From: Lachnospiraceae bacterium
GTDB taxonomy: Bacteria; Bacillota; Clostridia; Lachnospirales; Lachnospiraceae
Assembly: GCA_024682375.1 (NCBI GenBank)
Contig: JAIKZI010000057.1
Span: 1-56,394 of the forward strand
DNA length: 56,394 nt
Direction: 5' to 3'
Under the pieces are notes generated by a model. That model did not search any database. It worked only from the letters and a program-made list of their open reading frames with translations, and was not told where the DNA came from. Of this stretch, positions 27,686-35,293 are shown one piece after another (the first letter of the stretch is position 1; the number at the start of each line of letters is the position of its first letter). The translations under genes were made by a program, and so were the position numbers.

Positions 27686-28633
27686 ATGACTTTCGTTAAA
27701 AGGAGATGTATTTCTTTGCACAGGGGAAGTCTGGCCTTAGGGCTTATGATTATGATTCTGTTGAACTCTGGGTGCAAGGACAAAAAAGAGGTTGATGAGG
27801 ATACGGATTCCCATCGAGAAACGATTACACAGATTAAGGTAGCAGAGTCATTAGGAGTCGATGTGCTCACTAATGACTCTGGTACTATTTCTTTTGATGC
27901 CTCCGATTTAGCGCACGGTCATATTATCGTTAAATACACAGGGACAGCGGACAAGGTTCAGGTTCAAGTCGAAGACTCAAAGGGAAATCGAACCCCTTAT
28001 CCGTTAAAGATAGGGTCTAATGAGGCGATTCCTTTTACAGAAGGGGATGGCGATTACAAGGTTACTCTACTGGAACACGTGGAGAACAACCTCTATTCTA
28101 TAGGATTATCTCAAAACTATAAGGTGGAGATGAGAGATGAGAATGATGCTTTTTGTTATCCGAATCAGTATTCCGACTATAATCCCGACTCAGCATGTGT
28201 GAAAAAAGGTCGTGAGATTTCCGATTCTTCCAGTTCAGATTTAGATTACATTAAACGTGTTTATAACTTTATCATCAAAGAAATCAAATATGATGAAGAG
28301 TTCGCAAAGAATATTCCGGTTAATTATATTCCAAATCCAGATGAAACTCTTTCTACAAAGAAAGGAATCTGTTTGGATTATGCGTCTCTGACCACGGCTA
28401 TGCTCAGGTCTCAAGGGTTACCGACAAAGTTAGAAGTCGGTTATTCCGGAGAAGCATATCACGCATGGATTAGTGTCTGGACGAAAGAAACAGGATGGAT
28501 AGACAATGTAATCCGATTCGATGGAAAGAAATGGACGCTTATCGATCCGACTTTGGGTGCGAATAATTCAAAGCAAAGTGTACGCAAGTATATAGGTGAT
28601 GGATCAAATTATACTTTGAAATTTGTTTATTGA
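27686..28633 (+). CDS. Transglutaminase-like domain lipoprotein
   Basis: The 315 residues begin with a basic start and a lipoprotein signal (IMILLNSGC, lipid Cys about residue 29), so it should sit on the outer face of the membrane. Residues about 35-150 look like a beta-sandwich domain. The C-terminal part is a papain-fold transglutaminase-like domain with a complete Cys-His-Asp set: KGICLDYASL, YHAWISV and LIDPTLG. Such domains act as proteases, amidases or cross-linking enzymes. In this position it could process or link the adhesin or the pilin-like proteins. GAGGT precedes ATG 27686. Confidence 0.82.
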   Translation: MTFVKRRCISLHRGSLALGLMIMILLNSGCKDKKEVDEDTDSHRETITQIKVAESLGVDVLTNDSGTISFDASDLAHGHIIVKYTGTADKVQVQVEDSKGNRTPYPLKIGSNEAIPFTEGDGDYKVTLLEHVENNLYSIGLSQNYKVEMRDENDAFCYPNQYSDYNPDSACVKKGREISDSSSSDLDYIKRVYNFIIKEIKYDEEFAKNIPVNYIPNPDETLSTKKGICLDYASLTTAMLRSQGLPTKLEVGYSGEAYHAWISVWTKETGWIDNVIRFDGKKWTLIDPTLGANNSKQSVRKYIGDGSNYTLKFVY

Positions 28634-28648
28634 TTAAGGGGCAGATAT

Positions 28649-29698
28649 ATGAGCCAGAAGACAAAAGAAACGGGATTTAAAGCAAATGATTTGTATGTAG
28701 CTGATTTCTGTGAACAGATGGCAGAGATATTAAAGGCAGGTCTAACTGTAGAGTATGGTTTGGAACTTATGCTTGAAGATGATGAGCTTAGCCTACAGGA
28801 AAAAGCAGTTCTCGAAAACATGCTGATAGATATTCGCTCTCAGGGTGAGTTATCAAAGGCGATGGACAACACCGGAATCTATCCGAAACAGATTATCGAT
28901 ATGATTTCTATCGGTGAGAAGACGGGGCATCTCGAGAAGATACTCTATTCGCTAAAGAATGAGTATGAGAGACGCTATGCCATAAAAAAGAGTGTAAGAA
29001 ATATCGTAGTTTATCCGCTTTCTATCTCCATGGTAACTTTGCTGTTGATAGGTATAATCCTGGTGTTTGTAATGCCTGTTTTTAAACATTCATACGCATC
29101 GCTCGGTATTGAGATGAGTGGAGTAGCGAAGCTGTTGTTCGATATCGGAGAAGTTCTTTCAAAGATAGGTTTTCCGCTTGCTTTCATACTTATAGTCGTA
29201 TTCTTAGGAGTACTGGTTTATGTACAGTATTCATTTAAGACGAATAAAGGTACTGTAGTTTACAGGATATTAGAGAATAAAGAAACTCTGGATCAGTGTA
29301 AGTTCGCAGGAATCATGGCTTTGTATTTTTCCGGTGGTATTCCGGCTTCAGAAGGTTTAAATATGGCTCTTGAATTTACTGCAAATGAAGAATTCAAGAA
29401 AAAGGTTCGTAAATGTATCGAAGAAGAGGAACTAGGAGTTAAATTCTGTGATGCAGTTCGTAATTCTGGAATCTTTCATGGTAGAATCGCACGTAGGATT
29501 ACGATGGCACAGAATACAGCTGAACTCGATGTGGTTATGAATGAAATAGCTGATGAGTTACAGGTGGATTTAGATCAGAGTGTAAATCGTAGGATGGCTT
29601 TCGTAGAACCTGTACTGGTAGGAACACTTTCACTGATTTCAGTATTGATATTGTTCTCCGTAATGTTGCCACTTCTCGGTGTTATGAGTTCGATTTAG
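28649..29698 (+). CDS. Type IV pilus / type II secretion inner-membrane platform protein (PilC/GspF family)
   Basis: PilC/GspF is the membrane platform that lets the ATPase act on pilin subunits. The 349 residues hold two GspF domains (about 10-130 and 220-340), each before a membrane helix pair, with the signature QIIDMISIGEKTGHLEKIL near residue 88 and ending VGTLSLISVLILFSVMLPLLGVMSSI. It is somewhat shorter than PilC of classic pili (about 400). It starts 15 bases after the transglutaminase-like gene and begins the pilin-like part of the operon. Confidence 0.9.
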   Translation: MSQKTKETGFKANDLYVADFCEQMAEILKAGLTVEYGLELMLEDDELSLQEKAVLENMLIDIRSQGELSKAMDNTGIYPKQIIDMISIGEKTGHLEKILYSLKNEYERRYAIKKSVRNIVVYPLSISMVTLLLIGIILVFVMPVFKHSYASLGIEMSGVAKLLFDIGEVLSKIGFPLAFILIVVFLGVLVYVQYSFKTNKGTVVYRILENKETLDQCKFAGIMALYFSGGIPASEGLNMALEFTANEEFKKKVRKCIEEEELGVKFCDAVRNSGIFHGRIARRITMAQNTAELDVVMNEIADELQVDLDQSVNRRMAFVEPVLVGTLSLISVLILFSVMLPLLGVMSSI

Positions 29699-29707
29699 GT
29701 GATAGAT

Positions 29708-30007
29708 ATGAGAAAATCTCTAAAGTTTATCGTATATATATTGCTGGTAGGCGCTTTTGTGGGTGCCGTATTAAGCATGTCTATCCGTGACGAGAAGAGG
29801 GAACAGGAAACATTGTTAAAGGCTGTAGAGAGGGATATCAGCGCTTACTACGCTATGGAAGGATATTATCCTGAAGATGTGAGCGAGCTGGAAGAACGTT
29901 ATGGTCTGAGTTATGACAAAGACAAATATTACATAGGTTATGAAATCTATGGAACAAATATCAGACCTTATGTGACGATAGTGAATCTGAGGGATGACTA
30001 TGAATGA
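29708..30007 (+). CDS. Small pseudopilin-like membrane protein
   Basis: This 99-residue protein has a short basic start (MRKSLK), one membrane helix (about 7-24), and a soluble part AVERDISAYYAMEGYYPEDVSELEERYGL. That pattern resembles GspG/pilin-type subunits, where a long N-terminal helix is followed by a helix with Y-YP spacing. The normal prepilin cleavage motif G-F-T-L-I-E is missing. ATG 29708 is chosen because AGGTG lies 6 bases before; a GTG at 29699 is the alternative. It sits directly after the PilC-like gene. Confidence 0.7.
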   Translation: MRKSLKFIVYILLVGAFVGAVLSMSIRDEKREQETLLKAVERDISAYYAMEGYYPEDVSELEERYGLSYDKDKYYIGYEIYGTNIRPYVTIVNLRDDYE

Positions 30008-30464
30008 GAAGTATAAGAACAAACAAGTGATGTTTTTTCCGCTGATGGTCTTCATAATCTTTGCATTCCTGATGATTGGTCTGTGCATCTATAGTGCGAA
30101 TTTCTACAGACGTCTCAGTAATACATCGGATCATCTGTTTAAGGAAACGGTATTCATAAACTATATCAGAACGAAGGTTAGAAATGTCTCAGAGGATGGT
30201 GAGGTCACACTCATGAAGCATGATGGAAATGATGTGATCTGCATTACTGATGAGAATGATTACGTGACCTATATCTACTATCATGATGGAAATCTGTATG
30301 AGACTTATCAGGAGGCGTCCAGGGGATTTGATTCAAAGGATGGCTCAAAGATATTAGAGATAGATGATTTTAAAGTTGATTTATCACAGGACAGATTGCT
30401 GGTTCAGATGAAAGATGTAGGCGAGTGGCAGCAAGTCATCGTGGGAATAAAAGGTGAGGAGTGA
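30000..30464 (+). CDS. Membrane-anchored protein of the pilin-like cluster (possible DUF4860 type)
   Basis: The 154 residues have a short cytosolic start, one membrane helix (about 13-34, MFFPLMVFIIFAFLMIGL), and an extracellular beta-rich domain (TLMKHDGNDVICITDENDYVTYIYYHDGNLYE). The layout resembles minor pilins and the DUF4860 proteins that accompany pilin genes in Clostridia; this family name is from memory and not checked. ATG 30000 fits the GAGGG site better than ATG 29994. It overlaps the previous gene by 8 bases. Confidence 0.68.
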   Translation: MNEKYKNKQVMFFPLMVFIIFAFLMIGLCIYSANFYRRLSNTSDHLFKETVFINYIRTKVRNVSEDGEVTLMKHDGNDVICITDENDYVTYIYYHDGNLYETYQEASRGFDSKDGSKILEIDDFKVDLSQDRLLVQMKDVGEWQQVIVGIKGEE

Positions 30465-30467
30465 CAG

Positions 30468-30884
30468 ATGGTAAAGAAGTATATAGATACTGCGGATAAC
30501 CGTCATGCATATCTATTTATGCTGGAAGTTATCGTAGCGATAGGTATCTTCGTGATAACTGCATCTATCATAGTGATGCTCTTCGTCAGAGCAAAGGATT
30601 ATGATACGAAGACCCGCGATATACATGAAGCAAATGCGTATCTTACCAATCTGGCAGAACAGATTCGTCTATATGATAGTTCCGAGCAGATGGAAGAGAA
30701 ACTTACAGAAGCCGGTTTCAAGAAAAAAGATGATACTCACTATGAATACGAGAATCGTTCTTATGTTTATTCGGTGGATTTAAAGAATGATGATGGATTA
30801 GTAGATTTCAATCTGGCTTGTTTTAAAGGTAAGAAGGAAATAGTTCAGTTTGATGTAGAACATTATATAGGAGATATGCGATGA
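30468..30884 (+). CDS. Minor pilin-like protein (PilV-type N-terminus)
   Basis: The 138 residues contain FMLEVIVAIGIFVITASIIVMLFV at about 17-40, which closely follows the pilin consensus ('LIEVLVALAIF'), including the Glu that normally becomes Glu5. But the residue before the usual cut site is Tyr, not Gly, so a classic prepilin peptidase may not process it. The rest (HEANAYLTNLAEQIRLYD) is a helix and a small beta domain. GAGGAG precedes the ATG and the stop overlaps the next start. Confidence 0.78.
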   Translation: MVKKYIDTADNRHAYLFMLEVIVAIGIFVITASIIVMLFVRAKDYDTKTRDIHEANAYLTNLAEQIRLYDSSEQMEEKLTEAGFKKKDDTHYEYENRSYVYSVDLKNDDGLVDFNLACFKGKKEIVQFDVEHYIGDMR

Positions 30885-31267
30885 GAAAAAAATACTCAGC
30901 GGACAAATCTTCCTTTGGATATGGAATGGGGTTTCCGTTAATGTTGGTATTCTATGTGGTAATGGCACTTCTTACTTTTTCCATGATTAGCCTGATGACT
31001 GTGAAGCATAGTTATCAGAATGAAATCAGTAGTGTCGAAGGCTATAAAGAATACAATCAGGCTTGTAATAAGGCAGAAGAATGGATAGATGTTCTGAGAC
31101 AGGAAGACAGTACAGCTTTGGGACAGACTTATAAGCAGGAATTTGATATCGACAAAACGAAGAAGCTCGTGGTGGCTGTGAAGTTTTGGGATAATTCTGT
31201 AAATGTTACTGATTGGAGAGTAGTTGTAACAAAGAACTCAAAGGAACAGACTGTGAGAGGACTATAG
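30881..31267 (+). CDS. Small pilin-like or assembly membrane protein
   Basis: The 128 residues have a 20-residue polar start, a membrane helix (about 17-41, MGFPLMLVFYVVMALLTFSMI), and a soluble domain (SVEGYKEYNQACNKAEEWIDVL). No family is recognised. The ATGA overlap with the previous gene shows tight coupling. It is probably another pilin-like subunit or assembly factor. The end lies 5 bases before pilT. Confidence 0.65.
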   Translation: MRKKYSADKSSFGYGMGFPLMLVFYVVMALLTFSMISLMTVKHSYQNEISSVEGYKEYNQACNKAEEWIDVLRQEDSTALGQTYKQEFDIDKTKKLVVAVKFWDNSVNVTDWRVVVTKNSKEQTVRGL

Positions 31268-31272
31268 AAATT

Positions 31273-32346
31273 ATGGATTTCAATATTGAATTAGTATTAA
31301 AGGAATTAGTGGAAAGCGGTGGAACAGATATCTTTCTGGTTACAGGAAGTAGTATCTCTATTCGAAAGAACGGAGAAATCGTTCATCTGGATGCTGTAGG
31401 ATTTGAAAATGCGCCTCTTAAACCTGCAGATACGAGAGAAATCATCTCTATGATTTATAAGCTAGCGAATGACAGAAGTATGGATAAGCTGAATCAGACA
31501 GGAGATGATGACTTTGCGTTTGCATTAAACGGAGTTTCACGATTTAGAATTAATGCTTATCGACAGAGAGGAACACTCTCTGCAGTAATTCGAGTGATTC
31601 CGTATTTGATTCCTAATCCTGATGAGATAAATATACCTAAGTCTATTATCGAGCTTGGAAATATTAAAAAGGGCCTGGTACTCGTTACTGGTCCGGCTGG
31701 AAGTGGAAAGTCTACGACTCTGGCTTGTATTCTCGATGCGATTAACAATACCAGAAATGCAAATATCATCACTTTAGAGGATCCTATTGAGTATCTGCAT
31801 AAGCATAAGCAGAGTCTCATTTCGCAGCGAGAGATTCCAGATGATACTGTTGATTATATGACAGGACTGAAGACTACTCTGCGTCAGAGCCCGGATGTAA
31901 TCATGCTGGGTGAGATGCGTGATTATGAGACGATTAGTATAGTTTTAAATGCATCAGAAACTGGACATCTTCTTTTTTCAACATTGCATACTATAGGAGC
32001 TGCAAATTCTATAAATCGTGTGATTGATGTGTTCCCATCTGATCAGCAGAAACAGGTATCTCTGATGCTTTCGATGGTGCTCACAGCTGTAGTTTCACAG
32101 CAGCTCGTTCCATCTACTGATGGTGGGATGATTCCTGTATTCGAAATCATGATGAATACACCGGCTATAGGTAATCTGATTCGTAGCGGAAAAGTTTATC
32201 AGATTGATTCTGTTATCGCTTCAGAGAGAGAAACTATGGTTTCTATGGATGACAGTCTGCTGGATGTTTACAGACGTGGATTGATTACAAAAGAGACTGC
32301 ATTGAAGTATGCAATCAATCCGGATATGCTCGAGAGAAAACTTTAA
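31273..32346 (+). CDS. pilT: PilT-like type IV pilus ATPase
   Basis: PilT is the hexameric ATPase that retracts type IV pili. The 357 residues show an N-terminal PAS-like domain (LVLKELVESGGTDIFLVTGSSISIRKNGEI), FRINAYRQRGTLSAVIRVIP, Walker A GPAGSGKSTT (about 140-149), the Asp box, Walker B VIMLGEMRD (about 209-217), and the His box GHLLFSTLHT (about 232-241). The sequence is PilT-type rather than PilB-type. ATG 31273 matches the PilT start; a longer start inside the previous gene is less likely. Last gene of the operon; no PilB is in the window, so it may act alone on the pilin-like proteins. Confidence 0.92.
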   Translation: MDFNIELVLKELVESGGTDIFLVTGSSISIRKNGEIVHLDAVGFENAPLKPADTREIISMIYKLANDRSMDKLNQTGDDDFAFALNGVSRFRINAYRQRGTLSAVIRVIPYLIPNPDEINIPKSIIELGNIKKGLVLVTGPAGSGKSTTLACILDAINNTRNANIITLEDPIEYLHKHKQSLISQREIPDDTVDYMTGLKTTLRQSPDVIMLGEMRDYETISIVLNASETGHLLFSTLHTIGAANSINRVIDVFPSDQQKQVSLMLSMVLTAVVSQQLVPSTDGGMIPVFEIMMNTPAIGNLIRSGKVYQIDSVIASERETMVSMDDSLLDVYRRGLITKETALKYAINPDMLERKL

Positions 32347-32379
32347 CTCAGTCGGAGTACAAGCTCCGACTGAGTTAAA
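32342..32379 (+). terminator. Long hairpin at the end of the pilin operon
   Basis: A 16-base-pair perfect stem, TTTAACTCAGTCGGAG with its complement around TACAAG, starts inside the pilT stop codon. It is very stable but has no T-run after it, so it may act as a terminator helped by the later stems, or as a 3' end protector. Confidence 0.55.
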
Positions 32380-32398
32380 CGCTCCGCGAGGATGCGCA

Positions 32399-32469
32399 CG
32401 GATTCGGACAGGAATTTGTCTGCTGAAGCAGACCCGAATCCGGCGCGCAAGACTCGCGAGCGAGTCTTG
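32399..32469. repeat. GC-rich cluster of nested palindromes
   Basis: CGGATTCGG (32399-32407) pairs with CCGAATCCG (32434-32442) and encloses GTCTGC-TGAA-GCAGAC (32418-32433). Next to it is the palindrome CAAGACTCGC-GA-GCGAGTCTTG (32448-32469). The stretch is much richer in GC than its surroundings. It may be a folded RNA end, a repeat element of the genome, or a recombination scar at the right edge of the island. Confidence 0.6.
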
Positions 32470-32516
32470 ACTTTGATTGTGTCAAATGTAAAATGGTTTC
32501 TTTGCTTGACTTCCTG

Positions 32517-32525
32517 TGCTATAAT
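32517..32525 (+). promoter_or_regulatory. Predicted extended -10 promoter of csd-thiI
   Basis: TGCTATAAT is a perfect extended -10 element 30 bases before the cysteine desulfurase start. No strong -35 box is visible at the right distance. Confidence 0.5.
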
Positions 32526-32555
32526 TAAGAATCTGTGATTAAGGAGGAAAAAAGT

Positions 32556-33710
32556 ATGGAAGCATACCTCGATAATTCTGCAACTACACGTTGCTTAGAT
32601 GCTGCTGTAGAGAAGATGACAGAGGCTTTGACAGTTAATTTCGGTAATCCATCATCATTACATATGAAAGGTGTAGATGCTGAGGAGTACCTTAAGGAGG
32701 CACGTCACAATATTGCAAAATCTCTCGGCGTGTCAGATAAAGAAATCTATTTTACATCAGGTGGTTCAGAATCTAATAATACAGCTATTATTGGAACTGC
32801 AGAAGTAAGAAAGAGATACGGAAATAAGATTATTACTACCTCAGTTGAACATGCATCTGTAAAGAATCCTATGAGATATCTTACTGAGCATGGTTATGAA
32901 GTAGTTTATTTGAATGTAGATGAAAATGGAATCATCGATTTAGAACAGCTTAGAAACGAAGTAGATGAGAATACAATCCTTGTTTCTATTATGCATGTAA
33001 ATAATGAAATCGGTGCGATTGAACCTATCGAAGAGGTTTCAAAGATTATCAAGGAGAAGAACCCTGAGTGTCTTTTCCATGTAGATGCTATTCAGTCTTA
33101 TGGAAAGATTAAAATCAGACCTAAAGAACTTGGTATTGATTTCCTTTCTGTAAGTGGACATAAAATCAATGGACCTAAGGGAAGTGGATTCCTTTTTGTA
33201 AAAGACGGTGATAGACTTGCTCCTCGTATTTACGGTGGTGGTCAGGAAAAAGGACTTAGATCTGGTACTGAAAATGTTCCTGCTATCGCTGGACTTGGTG
33301 TAGCTGCAAAGTATGCAGACGAACACTTAGAAGAGCATAGAGAGAAATTCTATTCTCTTAAGGAAAGATTCATCAATGCAATTTCAGGTATTGAAGACAT
33401 CCATATCAATGGAAAAACAGGAAGAGACAGTGCGCCACAGATCATCTCTGTATCGGTTTATGGAGTTAGAGCTGAGGTTCTACTTCACGCGCTTGAAGAT
33501 AAGGGGATTTATGTATCATCAGGTTCTGCCTGCTCTTCAAATCATCCATCACAGAGTTCAACTCTCCAGTCAATTCATGTAAAGAGAGAAGCTCTTGATT
33601 CTACAGTTAGATTTTCACTCGGTATTTTTAACACTGAGGAACAGATAGATTATGCTGCAAAGACACTTTCTGAGTTAGTACCACAGCTCAGACGTTTTAC
33701 AAGAAAGTAG
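32556..33710 (+). CDS. Cysteine desulfurase (NifS/IscS family)
   Basis: This PLP enzyme takes sulfur from cysteine and forms a persulfide for ThiI or other acceptors. The 384 residues show YLDNSATT at the start, the PLP lysine in SVSGHKINGPKGSGFLF, and the catalytic Cys loop SSGSACSS (about 325). Paired with thiI 5 bases downstream, it is most likely the ThiI-dedicated desulfurase, as NifZ is in Bacillus. ATG 32556 follows AAGGAGGAAA; the in-frame start at 32535 lies before that site and is rejected. Confidence 0.94.
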   Translation: MEAYLDNSATTRCLDAAVEKMTEALTVNFGNPSSLHMKGVDAEEYLKEARHNIAKSLGVSDKEIYFTSGGSESNNTAIIGTAEVRKRYGNKIITTSVEHASVKNPMRYLTEHGYEVVYLNVDENGIIDLEQLRNEVDENTILVSIMHVNNEIGAIEPIEEVSKIIKEKNPECLFHVDAIQSYGKIKIRPKELGIDFLSVSGHKINGPKGSGFLFVKDGDRLAPRIYGGGQEKGLRSGTENVPAIAGLGVAAKYADEHLEEHREKFYSLKERFINAISGIEDIHINGKTGRDSAPQIISVSVYGVRAEVLLHALEDKGIYVSSGSACSSNHPSQSSTLQSIHVKREALDSTVRFSLGIFNTEEQIDYAAKTLSELVPQLRRFTRK

Positions 33711-33715
33711 GATTT

Positions 33716-34903
33716 ATGTATAAGGCATTTTTGATCAAATACGGTGAGATCGGAATCAAAGGAAAGAATAGAAGACTTTTCGAAGATGCACTCATCAAAA
33801 ATATTAAAATCGCTTTGGATCGTGTTGAAGGTGAATTCGAAGTAACTCGTGAACAGGGACGAGTATATGTAGAGGCTAAATCTGAATTTGATTACGATAG
33901 AACAGTTGAAGCTCTTCGTAAGGTATTCGGTATTGTTGAAATCTGCCCTGCATGTCTTACAGAGACACGTGACTTCGAGGATCTCGCAAAAGAAATTATC
34001 GAATTTATCGATAGAACTTATGAAAAGAAAGATTTTACATTCAAAGTTTTCGCAAAGCGTGCAGATAAGAAGTATCCAATGAATTCAATGGAAATTAATG
34101 TTGAACTTGGATCAAGAATTCTTGATGCTTTCCCTGATTTGAAGGTTGATGTTCATAAACCTGAAATTGAACTTAACGTAGAAATCCGTGAAGTTGTTTC
34201 ATACTATTCAGAAAGTATTAAAGGTCTCGGTGGTATGCCAGTAGGAACTAATGGTTCAGCTATGCTTCTCCTTTCTGGTGGTATTGATAGCCCTGTCGCT
34301 GGATATATGGTTGCAAAGCGTGGTGTTAAGATTGACGCTGTATATTTCCATGCTCCACCATATACATCGGAGAGAGCTAAGAAGAAGGTTATTGACCTTT
34401 GTCGTATCGTATCTGAATATGCAGGCCCAATCAGACTTCATATCGTAAACTTTACAGATACACAGCTTGAGATTTATGAGAAATGTCCACACGATCAACT
34501 TACTATCATCATGAGAAGATATATGATGAAAATTGCAGAAGCATTTGCTGACAAAGATGGTTCTCTCGGTCTTGTAACAGGAGAGTCTATCGGACAGGTT
34601 GCATCTCAGACTATGCATTCTATGTTTGTTACAAACGAAGTATGTAAATATCCTGTATATAGACCTCTTATCGGTTTTGATAAGCAGGAGATTATTGAAA
34701 AGTCTCTTGAGATTGGAACATACGAAACATCAATTCTTCCATTCGAAGATTGCTGTACAATTTTCGTAGCAAAACATCCTGAGACAAAACCTAGACTTAA
34801 TATTATTAAGAAGAACGAAGAAAATCTAAATGATACTATCGATGCACTCGTACAGACTGCAATCGATACAACTGAGACTATCGTAGTAGAACCTGAAGAT
34901 TAA
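33716..34903 (+). CDS. thiI: tRNA 4-thiouridine synthetase ThiI
   Basis: ThiI adenylates U8 of tRNA and transfers sulfur to make 4-thiouridine; it may also feed thiamine synthesis. The 395 residues show the N-terminal ferredoxin-like and THUMP domains (to about 165) and the PP-loop domain with LLLSGGIDSPVAGYM (about 182-196). The rhodanese domain of the E. coli form is missing, as in most Gram-positives. It begins 5 bases after the desulfurase, and the pair supplies sulfur directly. Confidence 0.95.
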   Translation: MYKAFLIKYGEIGIKGKNRRLFEDALIKNIKIALDRVEGEFEVTREQGRVYVEAKSEFDYDRTVEALRKVFGIVEICPACLTETRDFEDLAKEIIEFIDRTYEKKDFTFKVFAKRADKKYPMNSMEINVELGSRILDAFPDLKVDVHKPEIELNVEIREVVSYYSESIKGLGGMPVGTNGSAMLLLSGGIDSPVAGYMVAKRGVKIDAVYFHAPPYTSERAKKKVIDLCRIVSEYAGPIRLHIVNFTDTQLEIYEKCPHDQLTIIMRRYMMKIAEAFADKDGSLGLVTGESIGQVASQTMHSMFVTNEVCKYPVYRPLIGFDKQEIIEKSLEIGTYETSILPFEDCCTIFVAKHPETKPRLNIIKKNEENLNDTIDALVQTAIDTTETIVVEPED

Positions 34904-34927
34904 GAGATTTTTTCCGGAAAAAAATAA

Positions 34928-34959
34928 GTCCAAAGTGAGACGTTTGTCTCGCTTTGGAC
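34928..34959. terminator. Bidirectional hairpin between thiI and the HPr-like gene
   Basis: GTCCAAAGTGAGAC pairs over 14 bases with GTCTCGCTTTGGAC around GTTT. Seven A's just before it form a T-run for the minus-strand transcript, so it is best as a terminator of the HPr-like gene. It can also block read-through from thiI. Confidence 0.85.
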
Positions 34960-34972
34960 ATAAATAATTATC

Positions 34973-35203
34973 TTAGATGATGAATGGAGATAGCTTCTCA
35001 AGAATAGCATCTACATTCTCTTCTGAGTGGATTGTAAGGTCGATTGGCTTTGAAAGATCAAGAGAGAAGATACCCATGATTGATTTTGCATCGATTACAT
35101 ATCTTCCTGAAATGAGATCGAAGTCAGAATCCATAGTATTTACTGTATTGACGAAAGCCTTTACCTTATCAACGGTATTGAGTGAAACTTTTACTGTCTT
35201 CAT
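34973..35203 (-). CDS. HPr-like protein without the phosphorylatable histidine
   Basis: HPr carries phosphate on His15 in sugar uptake and is also phosphorylated on Ser46 for catabolite control. This 76-residue protein has the HPr fold and keeps the Ser46 region (AKSIMGIFSL, Ser41 here), but the His15 loop is missing: about three residues shorter, with TVDKVKAF where HARPA should be. So it cannot pass phosphate in the PTS, but could still be a regulator like Crh. AGGAGGAAATTTC precedes the start. It is alone on the minus strand. Confidence 0.8.
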   Translation of the reverse strand: MKTVKVSLNTVDKVKAFVNTVNTMDSDFDLISGRYVIDAKSIMGIFSLDLSKPIDLTIHSEENVDAILEKLSPFII

Positions 35204-35221
35204 AATGAAATTTCCTCCTGT

Positions 35222-35252
35222 ACTAATATTTAGTTCATAAGGAAATATTAGT
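35222..35252 (-). promoter_or_regulatory. Inverted repeat over the -10 box of the HPr-like gene
   Basis: ACTAATATTT (35222-35231) and its perfect complement (35243-35252) are separated by 11 bases. The right arm covers the predicted -10 box TAATAT on the minus strand, so it may be a repressor operator. Confidence 0.45.
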
Positions 35253-35273
35253 CGAAGAATTAAAGAAAGTCAA
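35245..35273 (-). promoter_or_regulatory. Predicted promoter of the HPr-like gene
   Basis: On the minus strand TTGACT (35273-35268) and TAATAT (35250-35245) are separated by 17 bases, about 40 bases before the start codon. Confidence 0.6.
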
Positions 35274-35293
35274 TTGATGAAAGGAAGATTTAA

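Noticed and set aside
28649-32346. Type II secretion or competence (ComG) operon
   Set aside because: The ATPase is PilT-type rather than ComGA/GspE, there is no ComGC-like pilin with a normal cleavage site, and no ComGF or ComGG resemblance was seen.
12213-32470. Integrative element or prophage origin of the island
   Set aside because: No integrase, transposase, relaxase or phage gene is seen, and no tRNA gene or direct repeat was found at the edges.
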